Part shown: positions 53,422 to 63,811 of the stretch, one piece after another
Numbering within the stretch: the first letter of the stretch is position 1
How the letters are laid out: every line of letters starts with the position of its first letter
From: an uncultured Roseobacter sp.
GTDB taxonomy: Bacteria; Pseudomonadota; Alphaproteobacteria; Rhodobacterales; Rhodobacteraceae
Assembly (NCBI GenBank): GCA_947501635.1
Contig: CANMWT010000012.1
Coordinates: 24,731 to 88,730 of the forward strand
Reading direction: 5' to 3'
DNA: 64,000 nucleotides
Made by a program: the position numbers and the translations under genes
The notes under the pieces: generated by a model
What the model was told of the DNA's origin: nothing
The model's database searches: none
The model's input: only the letters and a program-made list of their open reading frames with translations

Positions 53422-54414
53422 ATGTATCCTGACTATCAAAACATTTTCACTCAAGTGCAGGTCCAGGGCAAACCCGAATGGGGCATGGACGATCAAGGCA
53501 ACAACATGATGGAAGAGCGGGTCGGAAAACCCTTCTTCAGCACATTGGTTGGCTTCTTCGGTAACGCGCAAATCGGGCCATACTACTTTGGCTGGACGAC
53601 GATGGTTGCCTTTGCCACCGGTATCGCATGGTTTGTGATCGTGGGTTTCAACATGCTGGCGCAGGTCGGCTGGTCGATCCCGCAGTTCATCCGGCAGCTT
53701 TTCTGGCTGGCACTTGAGCCACCAAGCCCCGAATACGGGCTGACCATGCCACCGCTGAACGATGGCGGCTGGTACATTATCGCCAGCTTCTTTTTGCTGA
53801 TCTCGGTGATGACATGGCTCTTGCGGGCCTATCTGCTGGCCGAGCAGCACAAGATGGGCAAGCACATCTTCTGGGGCTTTGCCGCTGCAGTCTGGCTGTT
53901 TCTTGTACTGGGTCTTTTCCGTCCGATCCTGATGGGATCGTGGAGCGAGGCTGTGCCTTATGGCATCTTCCCGCACCTGGACTGGACGACGGCGTTCTCG
54001 ATCCGCTACGGCAACCTTTACTACAACCCCTTCCACTGTCTTTCGATCGTGTTCCTTTATGGCTCTGTCCTGCTGTTCTGTATGCATGGCGGCACCATTC
54101 TGGCGGTGACCCGTTACGGCGGCGACCGCGAGCTGGAGCAGATTTATGACCGTGGTACGGCAACTGAACGTGCGGCTTTGTTCTGGCGCTGGACCATGGG
54201 CTTTAACGCCACGATGGAAGGTATCCACCGCTGGGCGTGGTGGTTTGCGGTGCTCACCCCGATCACTGGCGGCATCGGGATCCTGCTGACCGGTACGGTT
54301 GTGGACAACTGGTTCATCTGGGCTCAAGAGCACCATTTCGCGCCAATGTATGACGGCTCCTACGGATACGAAGACTACGGCACCTACGAAGCCTTTATCG
54401 GGAAGGAGAACTGA
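53422..54414 (+). CDS. pufM: Photosynthetic reaction centre subunit M
   Basis: A 330-residue five-helix protein beginning [48 protein letters not shown] holds the cofactor histidines (partial quote), and [14 protein letters not shown] a metal-ligand region. The start is ATG at 53422 with GGGAGGAA seven bases upstream; the GTG two codons earlier is unlikely. It is followed by pufC, not pufX. Confidence 0.98.
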   Translation: MYPDYQNIFTQVQVQGKPEWGMDDQGNNMMEERVGKPFFSTLVGFFGNAQIGPYYFGWTTMVAFATGIAWFVIVGFNMLAQVGWSIPQFIRQLFWLALEPPSPEYGLTMPPLNDGGWYIIASFFLLISVMTWLLRAYLLAEQHKMGKHIFWGFAAAVWLFLVLGLFRPILMGSWSEAVPYGIFPHLDWTTAFSIRYGNLYYNPFHCLSIVFLYGSVLLFCMHGGTILAVTRYGGDRELEQIYDRGTATERAALFWRWTMGFNATMEGIHRWAWWFAVLTPITGGIGILLTGTVVDNWFIWAQEHHFAPMYDGSYGYEDYGTYEAFIGKEN

Positions 54415-54416
54415 TC

Positions 54417-55532
54417 ATGTTGCCCAAGTGGTTTGACAAATGGAACGAGGACAACCCGACGAATATCTTCGGTCCGGCGATCCTGGTTGGTGTTCTGGGG
54501 GCGGCTGTGTTCTTCGCGATTGCAGTAATCTCGATTGGCAATCCGGCCCAGACGGCAAGCATGCAGACGGGCCCGCGTGGTACGGGCATGCATGTTGCGG
54601 AATTCAACGTGGCCCGGTTTGCACCGGACCCCACGATTGAGGCCTACTACACCGAAGAGCCTTATGTGCCCGAAGGGGGCGAGGATCTGGCAAAGGACAT
54701 CTATGAGAATGTTCAGGTACTGGGTGACCTTACCGAGGACAATTTCAACCGTGTGATGGCTGCGATGACGCAGTGGGTATCACCGGAAGAGGGTTGCGCC
54801 TACTGCCATGGTGATGTGGATGTCGAAGAGTACGGCAACGATGACCTTTACACCAAGGTTGTTGCGCGCCGGATGATCCAGATGACACAGAACATCAACG
54901 AGAACTGGGACGGACACGTCAATGCCAACAAGGAGGTCGGTGTGAACTGCTACACCTGCCACCGCGGCGAGAACGTGCCCTCCGAGATCTGGTTCAACAT
55001 CACGCCGGTGACAAATGCCACCGCCGGGTGGTCTTCGGTTCAGAACCGGGCCACGTCGCTGAGCCAGTCCACGTCTCTGCCCTCCAACGCGATGGAAGTG
55101 TACCTGACCGAATACGAAGCGGTGAATGTGCATGACCTTGAAAGCCGTGTTGCGGGCGTGCCCAACGATGAGGATGTTGCGTCAATTCAGAAGACCGAGA
55201 TGACGTATTCGCTGATGAACTACTTCTCGAACAGCCTCGGTGTGAACTGTGTGTTCTGTCACAACAGCCGCGCCTTCTACGATCCCGAGCAGGTGACGCC
55301 GCAATGGTCCACCGCGCTTCTGGGCCGTCAGATGGTGATCGAGATGAACCAGGAATATCTGCTTCCGCTCGAAGCTGAATATCCCGCTGAACGCCTTGGC
55401 CCGGTTTACGCAGATGCGCCTAAAGCTGCCTGCAAGACCTGCCACAAAGGTTATCAGCAACCCATGCAAGGCTTGAATGTCATTGCCGACTGGCCCGAAC
55501 TCGCGACCACCGAGGCGCCAGTCTACGAATAG
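54417..55532 (+). CDS. pufC: Tetraheme cytochrome c subunit of the reaction centre
   Basis: A 371-residue periplasmic cytochrome tethered by an N-terminal helix (ILVGVLGAAVFFAIAVISIG). Four CXXCH motifs are present: CAYCH, CYTCH, CVFCH and CKTCH. It relays electrons from soluble cytochrome c2 to the special pair. It starts two bases after the pufM stop with AAGGAG upstream. Its presence, with no pufX, separates this cluster from Rhodobacter. Confidence 0.96.
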   Translation: MLPKWFDKWNEDNPTNIFGPAILVGVLGAAVFFAIAVISIGNPAQTASMQTGPRGTGMHVAEFNVARFAPDPTIEAYYTEEPYVPEGGEDLAKDIYENVQVLGDLTEDNFNRVMAAMTQWVSPEEGCAYCHGDVDVEEYGNDDLYTKVVARRMIQMTQNINENWDGHVNANKEVGVNCYTCHRGENVPSEIWFNITPVTNATAGWSSVQNRATSLSQSTSLPSNAMEVYLTEYEAVNVHDLESRVAGVPNDEDVASIQKTEMTYSLMNYFSNSLGVNCVFCHNSRAFYDPEQVTPQWSTALLGRQMVIEMNQEYLLPLEAEYPAERLGPVYADAPKAACKTCHKGYQQPMQGLNVIADWPELATTEAPVYE

Positions 55533-55628
55533 GATCGTGGGCGGCCGTCACCGGTCGCCCCGGTCTTAGCCCAGCACGGACCATTGGCTTCCTTGGTTCG
55601 GGCGCGGGGTCTCAACACCCCGGTTCCC

Positions 55629-55647
55629 TTCCTGTTGGCTACAGGAA
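55629..55647 (+). repeat. Hairpin downstream of pufC
   Basis: TTCCTGT (55629-55635) pairs with ACAGGAA (55641-55647), just before the main terminator; possibly a processing barrier at the 3' end of the puf mRNA. Confidence 0.5.
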
Positions 55648-55650
55648 CCT

Positions 55651-55686
55651 GGGGTCGCAGCGGGGAAACCCGATGCGACCCCTTTT
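55651..55686 (+). terminator. Rho-independent terminator of the bchC-puf operon
   Basis: GGGGTCGCA (55651-55659) pairs with TGCGACCCC (55674-55682), followed by TTTT. It separates pufC from dxs, though readthrough may occur. Confidence 0.8.
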
Positions 55687-55757
55687 GATTATCGGTCGGC
55701 GGATCACAGGCTTTGGCAAGAGCTTGCGCCACCGTTTAAAGCGAGGAGAAGTGCGCG

Positions 55758-57695
55758 ATGACGACAACAAAAACCCCGACCTTGGACCGTGTTGCCGGAC
55801 CTGCCGATTTGCGCGGCATGTCCGACAGAGACCTTGGGCTGGTGGCTGATGAGCTCCGGCATGAAGTGATCAGCGCGGTCAGCCAGACCGGCGGGCATCT
55901 GGGTTCGAGCCTTGGTGTGGTGGAGCTGAGCGTGGCGATCCATGCGGTTTTCGACACGCCCCGTGACAAGCTGATCTGGGATGTGGGTCATCAGTGCTAT
56001 CCGCATAAAATTCTGACGGGCCGGCGCTCGAAAATGTCGGGCCTGCGACAAGGCGGTGGGATCAGCGGTTTTACCAAACGCTCTGAATCCGACTATGACC
56101 CCTTTGGCGCGGCGCATTCCAGCACATCCATTTCGGCGGCGCTTGGATTTACGGTGGGGCGGGATATGGGCCAGCCGACCGGGGATGCTGTTGCGGTGAT
56201 CGGTGATGGATCCATCAGTGCGGGTATGGCCTATGAGGCGCTGAACAACGCAGGCCACGAGGGCCGCCGCTTGTTTGTTATCCTGAATGATAACGAGATG
56301 AGCATCGCCCCGCCGGTGGGCGCGATGTCGGTCTATCTGTCCAGCCTGTCCGATCTGAGCCGCAAGGGCCCGTTCGGTGGTCTGATGGCGATGGCCGAGG
56401 GGATGGAACAAATTGCGCCCAAACCTGTGCGTGAAGGCGCACGCCGGGCCCGCGAGCTGGTGACGGGTGTGGAAAGCAAGGGCACCTTCTTTGAAGAGCT
56501 GGGTTTTGACTATATCGGCCCGATCGACGGCCATGACATGGACCAGCTGCTGAGCGTTCTGCGCGGTGCCAAGGCACGGGCGACGGGGCCGGTGCTTATT
56601 CATTGCTGTACGGTCAAGGGCAAGGGCTATGCGCATGCGGAAGGCTCGGCTGACAAGTATCACGGCGTGTCGAAGTTTGACGTGGGCACGGGAGTTCAGG
56701 CCAAGGCCAAGGCGAATGCGCCATCTTATACGGGGGTATTCGGGGACACGCTGACCGAAGAGGCGGCGCAGGACCCTGCGATTGTGGCGGTGACTGCGGC
56801 GATGCCGTCGGGCACCGGCGTTGATCGTATGGCCAAACGCTTTCCCAACCGTGTGTTTGATGTGGGTATCGCTGAACAGCATGGCGTGACCTTTGCCGCT
56901 GGTATGGCGGCCGCGGGCCTCAAACCCTTCTGTGCGATCTATTCGACCTTTTTGCAGCGTGGCTACGATCAGGTTGTGCATGATGTTGCCTTGCAGGGGC
57001 TGCCGGTGCGTTTTGCCATTGATCGCGCTGGTCTGGTTGGTGCCGACGGGGCCACGCATGCGGGTGCTTTTGACATTGGCTATCTTGGTGCCTTGCCTGG
57101 GATGGTGGTGATGGCGGCCGCAGATGAAGCGGAATTGGTGCATATGGTTGCTACGGCGGCTGACTATGACGCCGGGCCGATCGCCTTTCGGTATCCGCGC
57201 GGCAATGGCACAGGTGTCACGCTGCCCAAGCGGGGCCGCATCCTTGATATCGGCAAGGGCCGGATGATCCGGGAAGGCAGCGGCGAAGTTGCGATCCTGT
57301 CTCTGGGGACGATCCTTGGTGATTGCGAAGCCGCAGCCACGCTGCTGGCGGCGGAAGGTATTGAAGCGACGCTTGCTGATGCACGGTTTGCCAAGCCGCT
57401 GGACATGGATCTGATCGCGCGGCTGGCCACGACGCATAAGGCGCTGGTTACCGTGGAGCAGGGCGCTCAGGGTGGATTTGGTGCCATGGTGCTGCAAGCC
57501 ATGGCCGGTTCGGGGCTACTGGACCACGGATGTCGTGTCAGAACGCTGTGCTTGCCGGATCGTTTCATCGATCAGGCCTCTCCAGCCGAGATGTATCGGG
57601 ATGCGGGGTTGGATACCACGGGCATCGTGGCCGAAGTATGCCGCCTGCTGGGCCACAACGCAAAGATTGTCGATCTGAATACGGCGCGGGCCTAG
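55758..57695 (+). CDS. dxs: 1-deoxy-D-xylulose-5-phosphate synthase
   Basis: A 645-residue thiamine-diphosphate enzyme making DXP from pyruvate and glyceraldehyde 3-phosphate, the entry to the MEP isoprenoid pathway. The ThDP motif [16 protein letters not shown] is near residue 152; [18 protein letters not shown] is near 370. GAGGAG precedes the ATG. A dxs copy next to puf feeds carotenoid and bacteriochlorophyll tails. It converges on the peptidase gene, sharing four bases at the 3' ends. Confidence 0.95.
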   Translation: MTTTKTPTLDRVAGPADLRGMSDRDLGLVADELRHEVISAVSQTGGHLGSSLGVVELSVAIHAVFDTPRDKLIWDVGHQCYPHKILTGRRSKMSGLRQGGGISGFTKRSESDYDPFGAAHSSTSISAALGFTVGRDMGQPTGDAVAVIGDGSISAGMAYEALNNAGHEGRRLFVILNDNEMSIAPPVGAMSVYLSSLSDLSRKGPFGGLMAMAEGMEQIAPKPVREGARRARELVTGVESKGTFFEELGFDYIGPIDGHDMDQLLSVLRGAKARATGPVLIHCCTVKGKGYAHAEGSADKYHGVSKFDVGTGVQAKAKANAPSYTGVFGDTLTEEAAQDPAIVAVTAAMPSGTGVDRMAKRFPNRVFDVGIAEQHGVTFAAGMAAAGLKPFCAIYSTFLQRGYDQVVHDVALQGLPVRFAIDRAGLVGADGATHAGAFDIGYLGALPGMVVMAAADEAELVHMVATAADYDAGPIAFRYPRGNGTGVTLPKRGRILDIGKGRMIREGSGEVAILSLGTILGDCEAAATLLAAEGIEATLADARFAKPLDMDLIARLATTHKALVTVEQGAQGGFGAMVLQAMAGSGLLDHGCRVRTLCLPDRFIDQASPAEMYRDAGLDTTGIVAEVCRLLGHNAKIVDLNTARA

Positions 57696-58699
57696 GCGGG
57701 ATTGACGTCACACCAGCAGGGCAGGGTGTCGCCCGGCTCTGGCGTGGCGTGAAAGATGCCGCGCGCAATCGCGCGGGCCATGCACAGGGCTGCCGCGTGG
57801 CCGATCAGCGCCAGATCGACAACCGGATCCTTCAGGTCCGCTGTGCCTGTCGCGGCGGAAAAGATCAGATCACCATCCATTGGCGTATGGCTTGGGACAA
57901 TTGCGCGGGCCATACCGTCATGTGCGGCGACGGCGACCCGCTGGCACTGAGATTTGGTGAGCGCGGCGTCGGTCGCGACGATGGCAATCGTGGTATTTTT
58001 GCGTTCGGTGCTGGCATTCAGTTTGGTTTGTGTCAGGTCGCGCCCAAGACCGCTGGCGGTATCGGGGCCGCGCCCGCCGAATTCCCGATCCACCTCGAAG
58101 GGGGCGGCAAAAAAGTGCCGGTTGCCCGGTGTCGTGACCGTGCCTATGGGATTGGCGGCCACAAGCGCGCCGACAGTTATCCCGTTTTCGAGGACAAAAG
58201 ACGCCGAGCCGAGCCCGCCTTTGAGGGTCCCCGTGGTGGCCCCCGTGCCGGCACCTTGCGAGCCCAGAGCGAAAGTGGACGCTGCCGCCTGATAGGCGCT
58301 GAGGCCCAGTAGGGGATAGGGGTTGGTGGTCCATGATTTCTGACCGCCGTTGAGCAGATCAAACAGAATGGCGCCGGGTACAATCGGCACATGCGCAGGC
58401 CCCACGGCATAGCCGCGCCCGTCCGCGTGCAGGGCTTGCATTACACCGGAGCAGGCGTCGAGACCGAAGGCAGACCCGCCGGACAGGACCAGCGCATCAA
58501 TTTCCGCGACGGATTTATCGGGGTTCAGCAGGTCGGTTTCGCGGGTGCCGGGAGCGCCACCCATCACGTGCACCGAGGCTGTGAACGGACGGTCTGCCGT
58601 CAGCACGGTGGTGCCTGATTTGAGCCTGCTGTCCTGTGCGTTGCCGACGCGGAGGCCGGTGATATCGGTTATCAGGTTTTGTGGGCCGGGGTGCATCAT
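57692..58699 (-). CDS. P1-family (DmpA/S58-like) peptidase
   Basis: About 335 residues, start [21 protein letters not shown] (ATG at 58699 or 58696). The segments [18 protein letters not shown] and [19 protein letters not shown] match the P1/DmpA peptidase family, which self-cleaves at a conserved residue near GGLG-x-x-S. The substrate is unknown. It overlaps the dxs 3' end by four bases. A partial REP-like element lies just upstream. Confidence 0.82.
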   Translation of the reverse strand: MMHPGPQNLITDITGLRVGNAQDSRLKSGTTVLTADRPFTASVHVMGGAPGTRETDLLNPDKSVAEIDALVLSGGSAFGLDACSGVMQALHADGRGYAVGPAHVPIVPGAILFDLLNGGQKSWTTNPYPLLGLSAYQAAASTFALGSQGAGTGATTGTLKGGLGSASFVLENGITVGALVAANPIGTVTTPGNRHFFAAPFEVDREFGGRGPDTASGLGRDLTQTKLNASTERKNTTIAIVATDAALTKSQCQRVAVAAHDGMARAIVPSHTPMDGDLIFSAATGTADLKDPVVDLALIGHAAALCMARAIARGIFHATPEPGDTLPCWCDVNPA

Positions 58700-58736
58700 C
58701 TTGGGTTGGGTTCCAAAAAAGTATTTGTGCCTTCGG

Positions 58737-58760
58737 CGAGGATATTTAGAGACCAAAGAA
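58737..58760 (+). repeat. REP-like element, partial copy
   Basis: CGAGGATATTTAGAGACC followed by AAAGAA matches the second half of the window's repeat; the G/C hairpin half is missing or diverged. It lies between the peptidase start and the cupin 3' end. Confidence 0.6.
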
Positions 58761-58764
58761 GCGT

Positions 58765-59115
58765 TCAGAGCCTTGGTTTGGCAGCGGCTGTTGCGGGATC
58801 GCCTGTGTTGGGTTCGCCTTTGGGTTCGATCAGCAGGACATGGCATTCTTCTTCGGCGCGGGGGCGGTGGGTTATGCCCTTGGGGACAACGAAAAGCTCG
58901 CCTGCGCGGACAGTGTGAGCGCTGTCTTGCAGGTCCATCGTCATCTCGCCTTTCAGCACCAGGAAGAAGTCGTCTGTGTTTTCGTGCAAATGGAAGGGAA
59001 AGGCACCTTGAAAGCGGACGACCATGACATCGTTGTCGTTATAGTCCGCGATTACATGCGGGTCCCAGTGTGATGTGAACAGTGCTAGTTTTTCAGCCAG
59101 GTTTACAGGTTTCAT
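58765..59115 (-). CDS. Cupin-domain protein
   Basis: A 116-residue single-domain cupin, with metal-binding-like motif FPFHLHENTDDFFLVLKGEM near residue 40 and PKGITHRPRAEEECHVLLIE near 80. The start is ATG 59115, overlapping the dehydrogenase stop (ATGA), so it is coupled to the SDR gene upstream. Function cannot be set from sequence. Confidence 0.82.
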   Translation of the reverse strand: MKPVNLAEKLALFTSHWDPHVIADYNDNDVMVVRFQGAFPFHLHENTDDFFLVLKGEMTMDLQDSAHTVRAGELFVVPKGITHRPRAEEECHVLLIEPKGEPNTGDPATAAAKPRL

Positions 59116-59858
59116 ATGCAGCGTCCTCCGTCTACTTCCATGGCAATGCCGGTTATCATCGATGCCTCGTCCGAGCATAGAAAACAGGCGGCGTTGCCCA
59201 TGTCTTCGGGGGTGGAAAAGCGGCCCAGCGGGATGGTCGCGAGGAATTTTGCGCGCATCTCGGGGGTATCTTCGCCCATGAAGGATTTCAGCAAGGGTGT
59301 TTCGCCGGCAACCGGATTGAGGGCGTTGACGCGGATCCCTTGCGGGGCCAGTTCGACTGCCATCGCCTTGGTGGCCGTGATGAGCCAGCCTTTGGAAGCG
59401 TTATACCAGTTCAGGCGTGGCCGGGGGGAGACGCCGGCGGTCGAGGCGATGTTGAGAATAACGCCGCTTTTGCGCGGTTTCATCAGGGGCAGGAGTGTGC
59501 GGGTTGTGAGGTAGATCGCTTTCATATTGACGGCGAGGACGCGGTCGAAGTCTTCTTCGCTGACGTCTTCGAGGGCGGCCGGCAGGTGAGTGACGCCTGC
59601 ATTGTTGACCATGATGTCAATCTTGCCCCAAGCGTGCATGGCGGTTTCGGCCATCGTTTCGACAGAAGCCGCATTGGTCACGTCTGTGTATTGAGCGCGG
59701 GCGGCAGGCCCACAAGCGGACGCGGTGGTTTCGGCCATATTGATGTTCAGGTCTGCCAGCATGACCTGTGCGCCCTCTGCCACGAATTTCTGCGCAATAC
59801 CGGCGCCGAAACCGGATGCGCCGCCTGTGATGATAGCTGTCTTGCCTTTAAGTCTCAC
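59112..59858 (-). CDS. Short-chain dehydrogenase/reductase
   Basis: A 248-residue SDR with nucleotide motif TGGASGFGAGIA near residue 12, NNAGVTHL near 88, and the active-site YNASKG (Tyr near 153). The start is GTG at 59858 (VRLKGKTAIITGG) overlapping the acetyltransferase 3' end by 11 bp. Substrate unknown; probably a small operon GNAT-SDR-cupin. Confidence 0.87.
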   Translation of the reverse strand: MRLKGKTAIITGGASGFGAGIAQKFVAEGAQVMLADLNINMAETTASACGPAARAQYTDVTNAASVETMAETAMHAWGKIDIMVNNAGVTHLPAALEDVSEEDFDRVLAVNMKAIYLTTRTLLPLMKPRKSGVILNIASTAGVSPRPRLNWYNASKGWLITATKAMAVELAPQGIRVNALNPVAGETPLLKSFMGEDTPEMRAKFLATIPLGRFSTPEDMGNAACFLCSDEASMITGIAMEVDGGRCI

Positions 59859-60369
59859 GTGGGCTCCTTTGGACCAGATACTTGAGTACCACCCTGTCGT
59901 GACCGTCGCTTGACGGTGTGGCAGGTGCATCGCGGTGGTGAACGAAGCCTTCACGTTGCCAGAAATTCAGGCCGCGCGGGTTGGCCGCCAGTACCGCGAG
60001 TTTGATCATATTGATCTGGCGATTTTTTGCACGGATTTTCAGTAAACTTGTAACGGTTCGCCCGATACCGCGTCCGCGAAAGGCCGGGTCCAGCAGCATA
60101 AGGCCGATCCACCAGTCATCGGGGTATTCGTAACCTTCGGCGATGCAGACCATGCCGACCATGGCCGGGCCCTGCATGACCGCGTAGTGCAGCAGGCATT
60201 CGGGCCCGAGTTCCGGCGGAGTGGCAGTGAAAAAGTCGCGGACGTAGGCGTCATCGGGTGCGTGGCCGATTTCGAGCGTGACATAGTCGGCCGCGCGGGT
60301 GGCCAGATCCAGCGCATCGCTGCTGTGATCCGCCTGTGTAAGGGGCCAGAGCCGGATATCATCCGCCAT
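59848..60369 (-). CDS. GNAT-family N-acetyltransferase
   Basis: A 173-residue acetyltransferase with the acetyl-CoA motif A-like segment DPAFRGRGIGRTVTSLL near residue 98 and ANPRGLNFWQREGF near 137. The ATG at 60369 has AAAGG eight bases upstream; a GTG at 60378 is possible. Substrate unknown. Confidence 0.8.
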   Translation of the reverse strand: MADDIRLWPLTQADHSSDALDLATRAADYVTLEIGHAPDDAYVRDFFTATPPELGPECLLHYAVMQGPAMVGMVCIAEGYEYPDDWWIGLMLLDPAFRGRGIGRTVTSLLKIRAKNRQINMIKLAVLAANPRGLNFWQREGFVHHRDAPATPSSDGHDRVVLKYLVQRSPRET

Positions 60370-60381
60370 GGTGATCACCTT

Positions 60382-61977
60382 TCAGTGGGGCAGCTCGGTT
60401 GTGTCCAGGTGTGGTACGGCGGCAACGAGCTTTCTGGTGTAAGGATGACGGGGATTGGTAAAGACATTATGTGTGCTGCCTTCTTCGACGATCTTGCCCG
60501 CCTGCATGACCATGACGCGGTCTGTGACGGACCGCACAACTGACAGGTCGTGAGAAATGAACAGATAGGTCAGCCCGTGACGGCTGCTTAGCAGGGCGAT
60601 CAGATCAAGAATGCGCCTGCGGACAGAGACATCAAGTGCTGAGACGGCTTCATCGAAGATCACGAGGTCAGGCTTGATGAGCAGCGCGCGGGCGATGGCA
60701 ATACGCTGGCGCTGTCCGCCAGAGAACTCGTGGATGTAGCGGTCGGCGTCTGAGGATGTGAGCCCGACGTCAAAGAGTGCTTCATCTACCATACGGTTAC
60801 GTTCGTTTTCGCTGGGGGCGGTGTCAAGCAAGTGGAGAGGTTCGCAGATGAGCCGGCGGACCTTGTGGCGGGGGTTGAAGCTGCCGAAAGGATCCTGAAA
60901 CACGACCTGCATGTGACGGCGTGCGGCGCGGATGACATGTTTGTCAGGGGATATGGCTGTACCGGCGAGTGTGACACGGCCTGACTGCAGCGGCTCCAGC
61001 CCCAGAATGGCGCGTGTCAGGGTGGATTTTCCGCAGCCGCTTTCGCCGACCAATCCCACTCGCTCGCCACGCTGGATATCAAAGCTTACGTCATGGACGG
61101 CTTGTACCAGTTGGGGGCTTTCCAGCAACCTGCGACGGGGCATGCGGTAGCTGCGCGACAGGTTTTGGACTGACAAAAGTGGCGTTGTGGCTGTCCGCGG
61201 TGGCAGTTCGACGCGACGTGTTGCGGCCCGTAGCAGCGATTGCGTATAGGCATGTTGCGGATTGGACAGAACGGCACGGGCGGTGCCGGTCTCAACTATT
61301 GCGCCGTGGCGCATTACGGCGATCCGGTCGGCATGTTGCGCGACAACCGCCAGATCGTGGGTGATGAGCATGAGGCCCATGCCGTCTTCGCGTGCGAGCC
61401 GGGCCAGCAGTTGGAGAATTTGCGCCTGTGTCGTCACGTCCAGCGCGGTGGTGGGCTCATCCGCGACCAGCACCTGCGGGCCCAGCACAATCGCAATGGC
61501 GATCACGACGCGCTGACGCTGCCCGCCTGAGAGTTGATGCGGATAGCGGTCGGGGGGGCAACGGTCGGGGGACAAGCCCACGCGGACGAGGGTTTCCTCT
61601 GCGCGTAGGCGCGCTGCCCGACGGGATATGTGGTGGTGCTGGCGAACTGTCTCGGCCACCTGCGCGCCGATGGTCTGCACAGGATTAAGGGCTGTCATCG
61701 GTTCCTGAAAGACCATGCCGATGTCCCGCCCGCGCCGCGCGCAGAGCTCTGCTTCGGTCAGGTCGGACAGCGGTCTGTCCGCCAGCGTGATCTGTCCCCG
61801 CATCGTAGCGCCCTGAGGCAAAAGCTGCAGTGCTGCCAGTGCTGTCAACGACTTGCCTGACCCGCTTTCACCCGTCACGGCGAGGATTTCCCCGGGTCCG
61901 ACCGAAAGAGAGATGTCGTGCAGGATTTCGGTGCCGTGGATATCAAGGCAGAGGTTGTCAATCTGCAGCATGGTCAT
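60382..61977 (-). CDS. Fused double-ATPase of a peptide/nickel-type ABC transporter
   Basis: A 531-residue protein with two ABC ATPase domains: Walker A GESGSGKS (near residue 37) and GESGCGKS (near 320), signature [12 protein letters not shown] (near 165) and [12 protein letters not shown] (near 438). It joins the DppD- and DppF-like subunits in one chain, as in YejF/GsiA types. The C-terminal oligopeptide-binding tail is short. Coupled by ATGA to the permease. Confidence 0.88.
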   Translation of the reverse strand: MTMLQIDNLCLDIHGTEILHDISLSVGPGEILAVTGESGSGKSLTALAALQLLPQGATMRGQITLADRPLSDLTEAELCARRGRDIGMVFQEPMTALNPVQTIGAQVAETVRQHHHISRRAARLRAEETLVRVGLSPDRCPPDRYPHQLSGGQRQRVVIAIAIVLGPQVLVADEPTTALDVTTQAQILQLLARLAREDGMGLMLITHDLAVVAQHADRIAVMRHGAIVETGTARAVLSNPQHAYTQSLLRAATRRVELPPRTATTPLLSVQNLSRSYRMPRRRLLESPQLVQAVHDVSFDIQRGERVGLVGESGCGKSTLTRAILGLEPLQSGRVTLAGTAISPDKHVIRAARRHMQVVFQDPFGSFNPRHKVRRLICEPLHLLDTAPSENERNRMVDEALFDVGLTSSDADRYIHEFSGGQRQRIAIARALLIKPDLVIFDEAVSALDVSVRRRILDLIALLSSRHGLTYLFISHDLSVVRSVTDRVMVMQAGKIVEEGSTHNVFTNPRHPYTRKLVAAVPHLDTTELPH

Positions 61978-62789
61978 GCAGGCCGCCTTCGCAAGCGCGG
62001 ATCGAGGATGTCGCGCAGACCGTCGCCCAGCAAGTTGAGCCCCAGAACGATCAGAATGATCGCGACACCGGGCACGATGGCCAGATGTGGCGCCAGTGTG
62101 ACCAGCGTTTGTGCATCTGCAAGCATTCGCCCCAGCGAAGGGGTCGGAGGCTGTACACCCAAGCCGACAAAGGACAGTGCCGCTTCGACCTGAATGCCGA
62201 GGGCGAACTGGACTGTGGCCTGAACGATCAGGACGTTCAGGATATTGGGCAGAATGTGCTCAAGCGATACCCGCGGGGCGGCTTTGCCGGCGACCCGAGC
62301 GGCCATGATGAACTCGCGCTCCCAAAGGGGCAGTGCCGCACCACGGGTGACCCGGGCAAAAACGGGAATGTTGAAGAGACCAAAGGCGATGATGGCGTTC
62401 ACGGCGGAGGGGCCGAAAACCGCTGTGATCAGGATGGCCATCACAAGCAGGGGAAAGGCGAATACGATATCGTTGCCGCGCATGATGGCTTCGTCCAGCC
62501 AGTTGCCTTTGTTCGCGGCGGCGGCAAGACCCAGAGGCACCCCCACCGAGAAACCTATGGCAAGGGCGACAAGGGCGACGGCGAGCGACGTGCGGCTGCC
62601 AACCATGACCATGCTCAGGATGTCGCGGCCCAGATGGTCGGTCCCCAACAGATGGGCGCCCCCGGGCGGCAGCAGTTTTTGGGGTATGTTCAGGCCTGTG
62701 TGATCATATGGTGTCCAGATCAGCGACAAAAGTGCCATCAGGATAAATCCGGCGGACAGCACCGCGCCAAGCATGAACGGACGGCTCAT
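61974..62789 (-). CDS. Peptide/nickel-type ABC transporter permease (DppC-like)
   Basis: A 271-residue permease of the DppC/OppC family with about six helices and the EAA-like loop REFIMAARVAGKAAPRVSLEHILPN (partial). The start ATG at 62789 overlaps the upstream permease stop; a longer in-frame extension lies inside that gene. Together with the next two genes it forms an importer, substrate unknown. Confidence 0.87.
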   Translation of the reverse strand: MSRPFMLGAVLSAGFILMALLSLIWTPYDHTGLNIPQKLLPPGGAHLLGTDHLGRDILSMVMVGSRTSLAVALVALAIGFSVGVPLGLAAAANKGNWLDEAIMRGNDIVFAFPLLVMAILITAVFGPSAVNAIIAFGLFNIPVFARVTRGAALPLWEREFIMAARVAGKAAPRVSLEHILPNILNVLIVQATVQFALGIQVEAALSFVGLGVQPPTPSLGRMLADAQTLVTLAPHLAIVPGVAIILIVLGLNLLGDGLRDILDPRLRRRPA

Positions 62790-63733
62790 GTTCGGTCTCT
62801 CAGGCGCGGGTCTACCGCCGCATAGGCGAGATCCACGACAAAGTTGATGACGATCACGCCAAATACCACCAGCATGACCACGCTTTCCACGACAATGAGA
62901 TCGCGGTTTGAGATTGACTGAAAGATCAACCGCCCCAGACCCGGCAGATAAAAGACCTGTTCGATGATGATGGTGCCGGCGAAGAGAAAAGAAAACTGCA
63001 GGCCGACGATTGTCAGAACGGGGATCATGGCATTTCGCAGACCATGACGCCAAAGTGTTTGCCGGCGCGATAACCCTTTGGCGCGGGCGGTGCGCATGTA
63101 GTCTTCGCCCAAGACATCCAGCAAAGCTGAACGCATGACCCGGGTGAGGATTGCTGCCTGCGGCAGCGCCAGTGCGATCGCGGGCAGCGTCAGGGCGCGT
63201 ATCGCGGGCCAGAGCCCGTCTTCCCACCCCGGAAAGCCGCCGGCGGGAAACCAGCGCCACTTTATCGCAAAAACCAGAACCAGCATCATCGCGAACCAGA
63301 AATTTGGAACTGCCACGCCCATTTGTGTTGCTCCCAACACTGCCAGATCAGCTGATTTGTTGCGCTTTGCGGCCGCAAGGATGCCAGCCGGGATCGCGAT
63401 CAGCACGGACAGCAGCAAGGCAAACACCGCAAGCGGGATGGAGACGGCGATACGATCTGCGACCATGTCGCTGACCGGCGTGCGATAGGTGTAGGAGGTG
63501 CCGAAATCACCGCTTAGCATGCCACCGATCCATGCAAAGTATCGTTGGATCTTGGGCGCATCCAGACCAAGTTCGGCCCGCAAGGCTGCCAGCGTGTCGG
63601 GCTGCGCGTTGATCCCTAGCATGAAGGCGGCAGGATCGCCGGGTGCGATCTCGATCACGACAAAAATCACGACCGACGCCACCAGAAGGCTGAATAGCAA
63701 AGAGCCGAGACGTTTGACGATATAGCGCTGCAT
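62786..63733 (-). CDS. Peptide/nickel-type ABC transporter permease (DppB-like)
   Basis: A 315-residue permease of the DppB/OppB family, MQRYIVKRLGSLLFSLL..., with the loop EDYMRTARAKGLSRRQTLWRHGLRNA (partial) near residue 205. It is the first gene of the transporter operon in this window. No substrate-binding-protein gene is present between it and the divergent gene at 63812. Confidence 0.88.
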   Translation of the reverse strand: MQRYIVKRLGSLLFSLLVASVVIFVVIEIAPGDPAAFMLGINAQPDTLAALRAELGLDAPKIQRYFAWIGGMLSGDFGTSYTYRTPVSDMVADRIAVSIPLAVFALLLSVLIAIPAGILAAAKRNKSADLAVLGATQMGVAVPNFWFAMMLVLVFAIKWRWFPAGGFPGWEDGLWPAIRALTLPAIALALPQAAILTRVMRSALLDVLGEDYMRTARAKGLSRRQTLWRHGLRNAMIPVLTIVGLQFSFLFAGTIIIEQVFYLPGLGRLIFQSISNRDLIVVESVVMLVVFGVIVINFVVDLAYAAVDPRLRDRT

Positions 63734-63811
63734 CCGGTTCAGGTTAGGCCCGGTGGTTTGAGGCGTCCAGAGGGGTTGTGCCGTGGCTTGCCTGCGTTAC
63801 ATGGCAGTGTC

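Noticed and set aside
62790..63260. N-terminal extension of the DppC-like permease
   Set aside because: It overlaps the coding sequence of the DppB-like gene; ATGA coupling gives a start at 62789.
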